Below are positions 23,612 through 32,346 of a stretch of DNA of 42,029 bases, piece after piece. Position 1 is the stretch's first letter. Every line of letters begins with the position of its first letter. The DNA lies in the NCBI GenBank assembly GCA_022573895.1, contig JACZTB010000011.1, positions 1 to 42,029 of the forward strand. Reading direction: 5' to 3'. The translations under genes were made by a program, and so were the position numbers. This DNA is from Nitrososphaerota archaeon (GTDB lineage Archaea > Thermoproteota > Nitrososphaeria > Nitrososphaerales > Nitrosopumilaceae). A model generated the notes under the pieces. The model was given only the letters and a program-made list of their open reading frames with translations. It ran no database searches and was not told the origin of the DNA.

Positions 23612-24875
23612 ACTTTTTTCTCTTTTTATTTTTTGAATCTGATCTCTGTTTATACTTTCCACCCTCTCTTCTTCCATCTCTACCCTCTCTTCTTCTGGAA
23701 AAATCTCCAAAGGTTCCAACATCTCGTCTAAATGATTGAGGTTTTCTGATATCTTTTTCAGTTGGATTTTCGTATTTCTTGCCTATCTCATCCACTCTTA
23801 CATTGAGTTTTTCAAGCAAAGTCTCATTCAATCCTTCTCCGTAGACATCAACTCTTGCTGCAATTACTGCCTTTGCAGCAACTGCACGTGCAATTTTCCC
23901 TCTTTGCCATCTTGGAGCAGAATGCACCATTGCGTGTTGGAATAACAATCCATGTTTTGGTGGATTCGAACCTGTCTTTAATGATCTAAATAATGCTTTT
24001 TCAGCTCCTAAAACTTGTATTGTACTGGCAGGAAGTGATGCTAATCTTTTGAGACTTCCAGCCCTTCCTAAAATTCTTGCACCAACTGCAGTACCAAGTA
24101 TTGCTGAAAGATTTGGCGCAATTGACATCATTTCAGATTCAACATGATCTTCAAGTTTTTTACGTAAATCATGAAAATCTAAAATTTGTTTTGCAATTGA
24201 TTGTACTATTGTCAAATTATCATCCGAGATACTTCCTCCTCTGCTTTTTGATGAAATTAGGAATAACATTTCTACTTTTGATTCTGGAAAACCTGCATCC
24301 TCAAAAACTTGTTTTGTTAATGATTCACGTTTTCCAGCTATTACTATTTGTGCATATCCATTGATACTGTCAATTATATTATCTAATTCTGGAAAATGTA
24401 ATCCATACCATTCTCTTAGTCTTGAACTTAATGCATTTGCTATCTTATCAATTTCATCTAAGGAATTAATTGCTTGAATAATGTGAAGATCTGGACTTTC
24501 TGATACTTCAGTAACTATTGAAGATGATAGTCCTAGAGCAAATTCTCTAAGTTTTCCTAGTGTATCTTGAAGATTGCTAGCAAAACCTGAATCAACTATT
24601 ATTTGTGGTTTTGTTGCTTGTATGATCTCTAACTCTGATGATTCCATAATTTGTACATCGATAGAATATTTTTTCAAAATGACTAGTAATGATTCATCAC
24701 TAACAGTAACTACTCTCTGAATTGAAGATAGATAATTTATGAGCTCATTTAGTTTTGCTTCCTTGTTTTTTACTGAAAGATATTCTTTAACAGAATTTGA
24801 GAAAGGAAACGCTCTTTCAAGTTTTTTGTCATTGAAAACTGAGATTCCTAATTCTGTTAAAATCACAGAATACAT
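23598..24875 (-). CDS. nop5: Nop5/Nop56-type box C/D RNP protein
   Basis: A 425-residue scaffold protein that joins L7Ae-bound box C/D RNA to fibrillarin. The N-terminal fibrillarin-binding domain begins MYSVILTELGISV; a coiled coil occupies the middle; the Nop domain contains AILGTAVGARILGRAGSLKR and PPKHGLLFQHAMVHSAPRWQ. The C-terminal tail is short, basic and Gly/Arg-rich (GRDGRREGGKYKQR). The gene overlaps and precedes fibrillarin, so the two RNP subunits are made from one message. Confidence 0.96.
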   Translation of the reverse strand: MYSVILTELGISVFNDKKLERAFPFSNSVKEYLSVKNKEAKLNELINYLSSIQRVVTVSDESLLVILKKYSIDVQIMESSELEIIQATKPQIIVDSGFASNLQDTLGKLREFALGLSSSIVTEVSESPDLHIIQAINSLDEIDKIANALSSRLREWYGLHFPELDNIIDSINGYAQIVIAGKRESLTKQVFEDAGFPESKVEMLFLISSKSRGGSISDDNLTIVQSIAKQILDFHDLRKKLEDHVESEMMSIAPNLSAILGTAVGARILGRAGSLKRLASLPASTIQVLGAEKALFRSLKTGSNPPKHGLLFQHAMVHSAPRWQRGKIARAVAAKAVIAARVDVYGEGLNETLLEKLNVRVDEIGKKYENPTEKDIRKPQSFRRDVGTFGDFSRRREGRDGRREGGKYKQRSDSKNKKRKKFGRS

Positions 24876-24918
24876 GACTTGTTCAACCTAAATCACCTTT
24901 AAAAAACGTACCAGAATT

Positions 24919-25872
24919 TTGAATCAACTGTTATATTCGAAACTAGGTTCATTAATCAAAGTGGAACCCAGTCTTGCAACTTTGATAGGTCGAATTCAAT
25001 TAGACAGACCTGTAATGTTAGCATCAGGAATACTGGGAATCTCATTGGATGTATTTAATCGGCTATATCGCTCTGGAGCAGGAGCTGTAGTGACTAAATC
25101 TCTTAGTAAGGAACCATGGGAAGGATATCAAAATCCGACTATCTTTAGTGTAGAAGGCGGTGGTTGGATAAATGCTGTAGGTTTGTCAAATCCTGGAGCT
25201 CCAAATTTTGCTAAAATGATTGAACCCAACCAAGATGTTCCAATAATAGTAAGTTTGGTGGGTTCAATTCCTGAAGACTTTGAAATAATGATAAAAGAAT
25301 TTGAAAACTGCAAAGTTATTGCATATGAACTAAATCTATCATGTCCACATGTAGCTAAAGTTGGTTTAGAAGTAGGAGATGATCCTGAATTGGTAAAGAA
25401 AATTGTAACTACTGTTAAAAATACTACTAATGTTCCAGTTATTGCTAAAGTTGGTTTAGGTACCACTCATTATCTAAATACTGTAAGTGCCGCAATAGAA
25501 TCTGGTATTGATGCCATTACTGCCATCAACACTGTTAGAGCAATTGCAATTGATGTTGAAACACAACGACCAATCCTTAGTAACAAATTTGGTGGATTGT
25601 CTGGTACCCCAATTAAACCAATTGCATTGAGATGTGTTTATGAAATTTCTTCAAAATATGACATTCCAATAATTGGATGTGGTGGTATATCCACTTGGGA
25701 GGATGCAGTTGAATTTTTCTTGGCAGGAGCTTCTGCAATTCAACTTGGTAGTGCTGTTGGTGATAATTGGGTTGACGTCTTTGATGAAATTAACAAAGGA
25801 ATATTACAATATATGAAGAGAAAAGGCTATTCTAAAATAGAGGCAATAGTAGGTCTTGCAAAGAAATCATAA
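24919..25872 (+). CDS. pyrD: Dihydroorotate dehydrogenase, catalytic subunit (class 1B)
   Basis: A 317-residue FMN enzyme that oxidises dihydroorotate to orotate in pyrimidine synthesis. Visible: MLASGILGIS, the region GAGAVVTKSLS, the class-1 NLSCPHVAKVG with its catalytic Cys, KVGLGTTHY, NTVRAIAIDVE and the FMN phosphate-binding IIGCGGISTWEDA and AIQLGSAV. A Cys base and the directly following pyrK gene (17-base overlap) place it in class 1B, which passes electrons to NAD. TTG start at 24919, divergent from nop5. Confidence 0.95.
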   Translation: MNQLLYSKLGSLIKVEPSLATLIGRIQLDRPVMLASGILGISLDVFNRLYRSGAGAVVTKSLSKEPWEGYQNPTIFSVEGGGWINAVGLSNPGAPNFAKMIEPNQDVPIIVSLVGSIPEDFEIMIKEFENCKVIAYELNLSCPHVAKVGLEVGDDPELVKKIVTTVKNTTNVPVIAKVGLGTTHYLNTVSAAIESGIDAITAINTVRAIAIDVETQRPILSNKFGGLSGTPIKPIALRCVYEISSKYDIPIIGCGGISTWEDAVEFFLAGASAIQLGSAVGDNWVDVFDEINKGILQYMKRKGYSKIEAIVGLAKKS

Positions 25873-26668
25873 TCATCCAACAATTGTAACAATTGAAAAA
25901 GTAATTGATGAAACGCCAACTGTTAGAACTTTAGTTTTTTCAGATGAAGTAATGTCAAATATTCTTCCTGGACAGTTTGCAATGGTTTGGATTCCTGGAA
26001 TAAATGAATTACCAATGAGTGTAATGATTTCACAAGAATTTGGAAAGGCTGCCTTCACCGTAAGACAACATGGACCTGCTTCTACTGGATTGTTCAATAT
26101 TAAAGTTGGAGAACAAATTGGAATTAGGGGTCCATATGGAAACTCTTTTGATCTCAAAGAAGGAAAACTTTTGCTAGTTGGTGGTGGAACAGGTCTTGTT
26201 CCAATGATGCGATTACTTACTTTTTTAAAACCTACTGATAATGTCACTGTTCTAATAGGTGCTAAATCAAAAGACGAAGTCTTCTTTGAAGATTTGGCCA
26301 ACAGTCTTTTGAAAAACAATATTCATCAAGTAATTGTTTCTACTGATGATGATAGTTATGGCCAAAAAGGTTTTGTAACTGATTTGGTTGAAAAACTTCT
26401 CAACGAAACCCGTTTTGATGCTGTGTATACCTGTGGCCCTGAAATTATGATGTATAAAACAGTCCACTCGGCTCATTCTAGAGGAATATTTGTTCAGGCC
26501 AGTCTTGAACGAATGATGAAATGCGGAGTTGGAATTTGTGGTAGTTGCTGTGTTGGTGAGGATCTTGTTTGCAAGGATGGGACCGTATTTGATGGACAGC
26601 ATCTTTTATCAAACAAGGAATTTGGCCATTTTTACAGGAATAAGGCTGGAGTTTTAGAAAATTACTAG
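25856..26668 (+). CDS. pyrK: Dihydroorotate dehydrogenase electron-transfer subunit
   Basis: A 270-residue flavoprotein that carries electrons from PyrD to NAD. A ferredoxin-reductase-like fold binds FAD (LPGQFAMVWIP, RGPYGNSF) and NAD (LLVGGGTGLVPMMRL). The C-terminal 2Fe-2S site is C223-x4-C228-x2-C231-x7-C239 (KCGVGICGSC then VCKDG). The TTG start lies inside the end of pyrD; no ATG is available nearby, so translational coupling is likely. Confidence 0.94.
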   Translation: MQRNHNHPTIVTIEKVIDETPTVRTLVFSDEVMSNILPGQFAMVWIPGINELPMSVMISQEFGKAAFTVRQHGPASTGLFNIKVGEQIGIRGPYGNSFDLKEGKLLLVGGGTGLVPMMRLLTFLKPTDNVTVLIGAKSKDEVFFEDLANSLLKNNIHQVIVSTDDDSYGQKGFVTDLVEKLLNETRFDAVYTCGPEIMMYKTVHSAHSRGIFVQASLERMMKCGVGICGSCCVGEDLVCKDGTVFDGQHLLSNKEFGHFYRNKAGVLENY

Positions 26669-26717
26669 TTTTACTAGCAAGGTTTAAAATAAATCATAAA
26701 ATTAATTTCGTGAAGGA

Positions 26718-28442
26718 ATGGGAACTCCAAAAATAGTTTTAACTGCTGATCGTACTCTTATGTCACCATATAGGGGATTGTCTCTGGCAACATTTTTCGG
26801 ATGTGCACCAGCTCTTGATCCTCATAGAAAAAAAAACAGTTTTTGGTACAAGATTCTTGGAAACCAAGTTACTCCAAAGATTCTATTTGATTTTATTTGT
26901 AACTATATTCCTCATACAAATGGTGTTGCAAATTATGCACCATATGGATTAAGAAAATTAGAAGCTGGTTTGTTACGAGATGGATTTAGCAGACAGGATG
27001 TTGTTGTTGCTCATCCTGATCATATTGAGCAATTCATTGGACCTGAAACTGAAGTAATTGGAACCTATGAAATGGATCCTCTTGGAATGGGTCCAGTTAC
27101 TATGACATTTACTTATGGAAGAAAACAAATCTCTTATGATGAATTTTACAATACTGAATTACATTATAGAATTAAAGCTGCAAAAGCAAAAACTGGAAGT
27201 AAAGCAAAAGTAATTTCCGGTGCATCTGGAACTTGGCAATATAACTATGATCCTGAAAAAATTGAAGAATTTGGAATCTATGCAATATTAGAGGGAGAAC
27301 TCGGTGGAATTGCTCCAGAAATTGATGGACATGCAGGAAGATTCTTCAACTATTTGATTAACGGTGACTTTGATAACATGGATCCTTTCAGAAAGAGAAG
27401 TGACTTTAAAGTAAACATTAAGGAATTTGAAAGAAACGGAAAAAAGATTCATGCACGGTTTGTCAGTTTCTGGGATAGACCTAGCATAGACGATATTCCT
27501 AATATTATTGAACCAAGTATGCATGGAATGGTTGAAGTAATGCGTGGATGCGGACGTGGTTGTAAATTTTGTGATGTTACATTAAGATCATTGAGATACT
27601 ATCCCCCCGAAAAAGTCGTTAAAGAAATTGAAGTTAACATGAAGAAAGGTGGCGCTAAATCTGCATGGATTCATAGTGATGATATTTTTGTTTATGGAAT
27701 GGATCCAAGAACTTCAAAGGGAATGGAACCAAACCGAGAAGCACTTGAAGAATTGTTTACTGCTATAATGTCTACTGGTATTGAACACACAAATCCAACA
27801 CATGGAACATTGGCAGGAGCAATAGCTGATGAAAAACTTCTTCCAAATCTCTCAAAAATCATCAAAGCCAGTCCTGATAATCTGATTGGCATCCAAGTTG
27901 GATTTGAGACTGGAAGTTTGAGATTAATTGAGAAATATGCAGATAGAAAACTTGCACCTTATCGTCCAGAAGAATGGCATTGGGTTGTAAAAGAAGGTGT
28001 AAAGACAATGAACGAAAACTATTGGATTCCTGCATTTACACTCATAATGGGACTTGATAATGACGAAACCCCTGAAGACTCATGGGACTCTATTCGTTTA
28101 ATCAGTGAGTTAGAACATGAACAACCTGATGCAATGTTTACTGCTACTGCACTAACATTCGTTCCAATTGGGTTGCTAGAAAAATCTGATTTCTTTAACA
28201 TTGGAAATGAAATGACTGCTGCACAACTAGGTGTTTTATACAAGACATGGCAACATAATCTCAAATATGGTATTAAAAAATTTATGAATAGAACTGGTGC
28301 AAAAGGTCCTCGAAGATTATTCTTTAATGCACTCGCAAGAACTCTTGGTGGTATTCCACTTGGTGCAATGGAAAAATATGCACGTAGAAAGAGTAAGGAA
28401 CACGAACGAGTTATTGAGATTATTAAAGCGAAGTACTGGTAG
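26718..28442 (+). CDS. Radical SAM protein, B12-binding-like N-terminus
   Basis: A 574-residue protein. The radical SAM cluster site is C278-x3-C282-x2-C285 (RGCGRGCKFCD). The first 240 residues resemble the cobalamin-binding region that precedes radical SAM domains in many uncharacterised enzymes (GVANYAPYGLRKLEAGLL and VVVAHPDHIEQFIG), but no DxHxxG motif is evident. After the SAM barrel the C-terminus is basic (NRTGAKGPRRLFFNAL). Substrate unknown; tRNA or lipid modification would be guesses. ATG start, 49 bases after pyrK on the same strand. Confidence 0.85.
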   Translation: MGTPKIVLTADRTLMSPYRGLSLATFFGCAPALDPHRKKNSFWYKILGNQVTPKILFDFICNYIPHTNGVANYAPYGLRKLEAGLLRDGFSRQDVVVAHPDHIEQFIGPETEVIGTYEMDPLGMGPVTMTFTYGRKQISYDEFYNTELHYRIKAAKAKTGSKAKVISGASGTWQYNYDPEKIEEFGIYAILEGELGGIAPEIDGHAGRFFNYLINGDFDNMDPFRKRSDFKVNIKEFERNGKKIHARFVSFWDRPSIDDIPNIIEPSMHGMVEVMRGCGRGCKFCDVTLRSLRYYPPEKVVKEIEVNMKKGGAKSAWIHSDDIFVYGMDPRTSKGMEPNREALEELFTAIMSTGIEHTNPTHGTLAGAIADEKLLPNLSKIIKASPDNLIGIQVGFETGSLRLIEKYADRKLAPYRPEEWHWVVKEGVKTMNENYWIPAFTLIMGLDNDETPEDSWDSIRLISELEHEQPDAMFTATALTFVPIGLLEKSDFFNIGNEMTAAQLGVLYKTWQHNLKYGIKKFMNRTGAKGPRRLFFNALARTLGGIPLGAMEKYARRKSKEHERVIEIIKAKYW

Positions 28443-28482
28443 TTATACAAATACATAAATTCACTAATTCACGTTTATTATC

Positions 28483-28665
28483 ATGGCAACTCACGGCTCA
28501 ATTACAAAAGCAGGAAAAGTTAGAGGACAAACTCCAAAGATAGAAGGAAGAAAAATTGTAGGCACAAATTCTAGTCTTAGAAATAAAAGTAACTTTAGAA
28601 AGCGATTTATTCTTGGAAGATATCCAGGACAGAATAAACCCGGCCAAAGACGAAAGAGACAATAG
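28483..28665 (+). CDS. rps30e: Ribosomal protein S30e (eS30)
   Basis: A 60-residue, very basic small-subunit protein found in archaea and eukaryotes. HGSITKAGKVRGQTPKI near the start and the RKRFILGRYPGQNKPGQ end match eS30. No ubiquitin-like fusion, as expected in archaea. ATG start, with an AT-rich TATA-like box about 26-30 bases upstream. A short hairpin ATCGT-TTT-ACGAT lies 20 bases after the stop (28685-28697). Confidence 0.95.
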   Translation: MATHGSITKAGKVRGQTPKIEGRKIVGTNSSLRNKSNFRKRFILGRYPGQNKPGQRRKRQ

Positions 28666-28717
28666 TTGTTTTTACTAAAATTTTATCGTTTTACGATCAT
28701 TTGCTAAAACAACACTC

Positions 28718-28724
28718 TTATAAA
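28718..28724 (+). promoter_or_regulatory. TATA box of radA
   Basis: TTATAAA is centred 27 bases before the radA ATG at 28748, the expected distance for a leaderless transcript. Confidence 0.55.
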
Positions 28725-28731
28725 GTACTTG

Positions 28732-28748
28732 TACCGTACCATACGGTA
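28732..28748. promoter_or_regulatory. Palindrome at radA transcription start
   Basis: TACCGTA (28732-28738) and TACGGTA (28742-28748) are exact reverse complements with a CCA spacer. The dyad fills the space between the radA TATA box and its start codon and includes the A of the ATG. A repressor bound here would block the start site. No SOS-type regulator for this is known to me in archaea. Confidence 0.5.
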
Positions 28749-29917
28749 TGGTGGAAGATTTAAGATTAGATAGTTTAGATGGCGTAGGTCCTGTAACTAC
28801 AAGAAAATTATCTGATGCAGGTATCCATAACGTTATGGATCTTATTGTTAGAGGCCCAGTCGAAGTTGCAGAAATAACTGGAATGGAGAGAGATACTGCA
28901 GCAAAAATTGTAGAGAAAGCTAGACAACATCTAGTTGAAGGAGGAATACTTGCCAAGGACTTTGTTAGTGCAAGCGAAATTTACAAACGTAGACTAAGTA
29001 TTGGTAAAATTAGTACTGGTACAAACTGTCTTGATACTCTATTTGATGGTGGTATTGAAACTCAGGCATTAACAGAAGTTTATGGAGAATTTGGTTGTGG
29101 TAAAACACAATTTGCTCATACTCTATCTGTAATGGTTCAAAAACCTAAAGAAGAAGGTGGTCTTGACGGCAGTGTTTTGTACATTGACACTGAAAATACT
29201 TTCAGACCTGAAAGAATAGTAACAATTGCTCAAGCTCATGGAATGGATCCAGATAAAGTTCTAGATCGCATTATCGTTGCTCGTGCATATAACAGTGCAC
29301 ACCAAACATTAATTCTAGAAGAATCTGGTTCGATAATTGAAGAAAATAATGTTAAACTACTTGTTGTAGATTCTGCAGTTGGGTTGTTCCGTGCTGAGTA
29401 TCTTGGAAGAGGAACATTAGCAATTAGACAACAAAAACTAAATCATTTTGTTCATATGTTAGTAAGAATTGCAGAAACATATGATTGTGCTGCACTTGCA
29501 ACCAATCAAGTTATGGCCTCTCCTGATGTCTTCTTTGGAGATCCAACCCGTCCAGTTGGCGGAAATGTAGTTGCACATACAAGTACCTACAGAATATACT
29601 TTAAGAAATCCGGCAAGAAACGAATTGCTAGAATGGTAGATAGCCCTCATCATCCTGAAGAGGAAGTCATATTTGCTCTAGGTGAGGCAGGCGTTATGGA
29701 TCCTGAAGAGGCAGAGAAAAAGACAAAAAAGACTACCAAAAAGGTAACTACCAAAAAGGAAAAGGAGCCTAATGTAGAGACTATCGTAGAAACACCTGAA
29801 GTTGAAAAAATCACTGAAACTACAGAGGTTGAAACTCCTGCAGAAACATCTGAGATGGAAACAGTAGAATCCACAGTAGATACTGAATCAGATAATTCAG
29901 AACCAACAGAAGAGTAA
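28748..29917 (+). CDS. radA: RadA recombinase with unusual C-terminal tail
   Basis: The archaeal RecA/Rad51 family strand-exchange protein. The N-terminal helix-hairpin-helix domain (LDGVGPVTTRKLSDAG), the polymer-forming FVSASE (FxxA) motif, Walker A GEFGCGKTQ (about 112-120, with Cys where Ser is usual) and Walker B KLLVVDSAVG are all present, followed by the DNA-binding loops and a normal core end near EAGVMDPEEA. Some 70 further residues follow: first Lys/Thr-rich (KKTKKTTKKVTTKK), then Glu/Thr-rich and acidic. This makes it 389 residues instead of about 320-325. The ATG fits the TATA spacing. Confidence 0.96.
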   Translation: MVEDLRLDSLDGVGPVTTRKLSDAGIHNVMDLIVRGPVEVAEITGMERDTAAKIVEKARQHLVEGGILAKDFVSASEIYKRRLSIGKISTGTNCLDTLFDGGIETQALTEVYGEFGCGKTQFAHTLSVMVQKPKEEGGLDGSVLYIDTENTFRPERIVTIAQAHGMDPDKVLDRIIVARAYNSAHQTLILEESGSIIEENNVKLLVVDSAVGLFRAEYLGRGTLAIRQQKLNHFVHMLVRIAETYDCAALATNQVMASPDVFFGDPTRPVGGNVVAHTSTYRIYFKKSGKKRIARMVDSPHHPEEEVIFALGEAGVMDPEEAEKKTKKTTKKVTTKKEKEPNVETIVETPEVEKITETTEVETPAETSEMETVESTVDTESDNSEPTEE

Positions 29918-30017
29918 TTCCTCTCTTTTCTCTAATCTTTTAACTTCTTTTTGGAATTTATTTTATTTCTATTGCTATTGATTAAATTATAATATAATTG
30001 AGAATCTATTAAACATC

Positions 30018-31073
30018 ATGACAGATCTTTATCGCTTACTTCCAGAAGAGATGGAACAACTAGTAATTGACATGGGTTATCAAAGATATAGGGCAGACCA
30101 GATTTTATTACCCCTTTATTACAAATTTCCAAAAGATGTCTCTGAACTAAAACAACTTCCAAAGACAATGCGAAAAGAACTAGTTGAGGCTGGATATACA
30201 ATTGGTTCTGCAAAAGAAATTCATCGTGTTGTTAGTGATGATGGAGATACGACTAAACTATTACTCAATCTTACTGATGGTTCTCCTATAGAAACTGTAC
30301 TAATACAATATCCCTCATCAAAGATTAACGGTCATCCAAGATCAACAATTTGTGTTTCAACTCAGATTGGTTGTGCAATGAAATGTGTGTTTTGTGCAAC
30401 TGGTCAAATGGGGTTTGAAAAAAATATTAAAGCCGAAGAAATTGTAGCTCAAGTAATTCATTTTGCAGATATTTTACATCAACGCGGAGAACATGTAACA
30501 AATTTGGTTTTTATGGGAATGGGTGAACCAATGGCAAACTATGATGAGATGATTCGTGCTGTGCGAATTTTAACACATGATAGAGGTTTTGGAATTGGTC
30601 AACGAAATATTACCATCTCTACTATAGGTATTATATCTGGAATAGATAAACTGGCTGAAGAAAATCTACAGGTTGGTCTTGCTATATCTCTTCATGCTCC
30701 AAATAATGAATTACGAAAAAAACTGGTTCCTACAGCAGGACCTGATTCTGTTGAAGAGATAATTGAAGCAAGCAGACGATATTACAAAAAAACTGGTCGT
30801 CGTGTGACATTTGAATACGTACTTATGGCAGGAATTAATGACTCACCTGAAATTGCAGCAGAACTAGCTAAGATTTTACAAGGCAATGGAACTCATGTAA
30901 ATCTAATTCCTATCAATCCAACTGCTGGTGATTTTGAGCGACCAACACAAGATAACGTTCATGAATTTGAACGAATTTTGTATAATGCTGGTGTAAATTG
31001 TACTGTTCGCGTTGAAAAAGGCACCGAGATCTCAGCTGCATGTGGTCAACTTCGAACAGACATTGTTGGATAA
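30018..31073 (+). CDS. rlmN: RlmN-family radical SAM rRNA methyltransferase
   Basis: A 351-residue enzyme that methylates C2 of adenosine (A2503 type) in 23S rRNA, and in bacteria also in tRNA. The cluster cysteines are C119-x3-C123-x2-C126 (QIGCAMKCVFC). The two methyl-transfer cysteines of the family are conserved: C112 in STICVSTQ and C342 in ISAACGQL. Segments FMGMGEPMANYD and ISLHAPNNELR are family hallmarks. RlmN is mainly bacterial, so its presence here suggests old transfer. ATG start, separate transcript from radA. Confidence 0.92.
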   Translation: MTDLYRLLPEEMEQLVIDMGYQRYRADQILLPLYYKFPKDVSELKQLPKTMRKELVEAGYTIGSAKEIHRVVSDDGDTTKLLLNLTDGSPIETVLIQYPSSKINGHPRSTICVSTQIGCAMKCVFCATGQMGFEKNIKAEEIVAQVIHFADILHQRGEHVTNLVFMGMGEPMANYDEMIRAVRILTHDRGFGIGQRNITISTIGIISGIDKLAEENLQVGLAISLHAPNNELRKKLVPTAGPDSVEEIIEASRRYYKKTGRRVTFEYVLMAGINDSPEIAAELAKILQGNGTHVNLIPINPTAGDFERPTQDNVHEFERILYNAGVNCTVRVEKGTEISAACGQLRTDIVG

Positions 31074-31130
31074 GTTTTCCAAAATAATGTTCTAAGTCTT
31101 AAAATAGGGCTTTCAGAGGTTCTACACTAC

Positions 31131-31430
31131 ATGGCAACTAAGAGATCACATGGCCGTTCACACGGATTTAGATACAAAACCAGATCTGTTATGAAGAAAA
31201 AGAACCCAAGAGGAGTATCATTCTTGTTACGTGAATACCATGAAGGTCAACAAGCACTTATCATTATTGATCCAAGACAACACAAAGGATTGCCACACAG
31301 ACGATACCACGGTAAAGTGGGTGTAATCATAAACGTTGGTAGACGTGCTATAACACTTGATGTGAAATTAGGTAATAAATCGAAAACCTTAATCACTAGA
31401 TTGGATCATATCAAACCATTCGGAGTATAG
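31131..31430 (+). CDS. rpl21e: Ribosomal protein L21e (eL21)
   Basis: A 99-residue basic large-subunit protein of archaea and eukaryotes. The N-terminus RSHGRSHGFRYKTRS and the core HKGLPHRRYHGKVGVI are characteristic. First gene of the conserved archaeal L21e-rpo4-DUF655-ksgA-hemK operon; only two bases separate it from rpo4. Confidence 0.96.
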   Translation: MATKRSHGRSHGFRYKTRSVMKKKNPRGVSFLLREYHEGQQALIIIDPRQHKGLPHRRYHGKVGVIINVGRRAITLDVKLGNKSKTLITRLDHIKPFGV

Positions 31431-31432
31431 AT

Positions 31433-31759
31433 ATGGAAGAAGTAAAAAAGAAACTATCTATTTCTCTTTCAGAAGTTAAAGAAATTTTGGGTAAAGTAGA
31501 TGTTGAGGAGATGGACCAAATCCAACGTTGGACCTATGACTATGTTTCAAAATTTGTATCAATTGAATCCAAAGATGCAAAAGAAATGAAAAAACAACTC
31601 ATGAAAGAATGTGAATTAACACAAGACGAGGCTGTTGAAATTGTAAACATCAGACCAACAAGTTTAGCCGAATTACGTTCTTTTACATTTGGCTGGAAAA
31701 AACTAATTCTTGCTGAAACTCTAGAAAAAATACTCAAGATAATCAAGGAGCACTCGTAA
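31433..31759 (+). CDS. rpo4: DNA-directed RNA polymerase subunit Rpo4 (RpoF)
   Basis: A 108-residue subunit of the polymerase stalk, which pairs with Rpo7. Helical and charged, with RWTYDYVSKF, the HRDC-like helices ELTQDEAVEIVNIRP and the closing LETLEKILKIIKEHS-type helix. Identity is supported strongly by its operon position between L21e and the DUF655 gene, a gene order kept across archaea. ATG start two bases after the L21e stop. Confidence 0.93.
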   Translation: MEEVKKKLSISLSEVKEILGKVDVEEMDQIQRWTYDYVSKFVSIESKDAKEMKKQLMKECELTQDEAVEIVNIRPTSLAELRSFTFGWKKLILAETLEKILKIIKEHS

Positions 31760-31779
31760 CTTTTTAGGAGTATTTTATT

Positions 31780-32346
31780 TTGTACAGGGCACAATCATCC
31801 CCTAGAAAATATGAGGAATATGCATATGTTCTAGATTTTAACCCTAGAGGAAGATCAACTACTGTGAGAGGCAGAGAAGGAATTATAGTTACAGCTATTG
31901 GCGAAGATCATCTAACTCTTTTAGAAATTCTTGGAGTTTCCAATTCAACATTTGAGGTAAATGAGAGAATCTATATTGGAAAAGAGGGGCGAACTAAAGT
32001 TCTATCTGTCTTGGGAAAGCTAGAATATGATCACATTTCATCATCAGCTCAAAGTGAATTAACAGCAGTAGTAGAAAATATTGTGACTGTCAATGAATCA
32101 AAATTTGTTGAATATCTAAACAATGCACGACCATTAACACCGCGAATTCATGCACTTGAGTTAATTCCAGGAATTGGAAAGACCTACATGAAAATGATGC
32201 TTGAAGAAAGAGAAAAGAAAAAATTTGAAAGCTACCAAGATTTACAAGAGAGAGTTGGATTCAAAGATCCAATAAAACATATTTCACAACGAATTATGGA
32301 TGAAATTACTGGTCAGAGCAGAATGAATCTCTTTGTAAAGAGATGA
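31780..32346 (+). CDS. DUF655 RNA-binding-like protein
   Basis: A 188-residue archaeal protein of family DUF655, function unproven. The N-terminal part is OB-like (YVLDFNPRGRST, VTAIGEDHLTLLE); the C-terminal half has a helix-hairpin-helix LELIPGIGKTYMKMML, both nucleic-acid binding folds. TTG start. It lies in the ribosome and rRNA-modification operon and its stop overlaps the ksgA start by four bases, which hints at a role in ribosome maturation. Confidence 0.88.
   Translation: MYRAQSSPRKYEEYAYVLDFNPRGRSTTVRGREGIIVTAIGEDHLTLLEILGVSNSTFEVNERIYIGKEGRTKVLSVLGKLEYDHISSSAQSELTAVVENIVTVNESKFVEYLNNARPLTPRIHALELIPGIGKTYMKMMLEEREKKKFESYQDLQERVGFKDPIKHISQRIMDEITGQSRMNLFVKR

Noticed and set aside
25128-25466. 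Minus-strand frames inside pyrD, pyrK and the radical SAM gene
   Set aside because: All lie opposite strongly conserved enzymes and show no motifs of their own.
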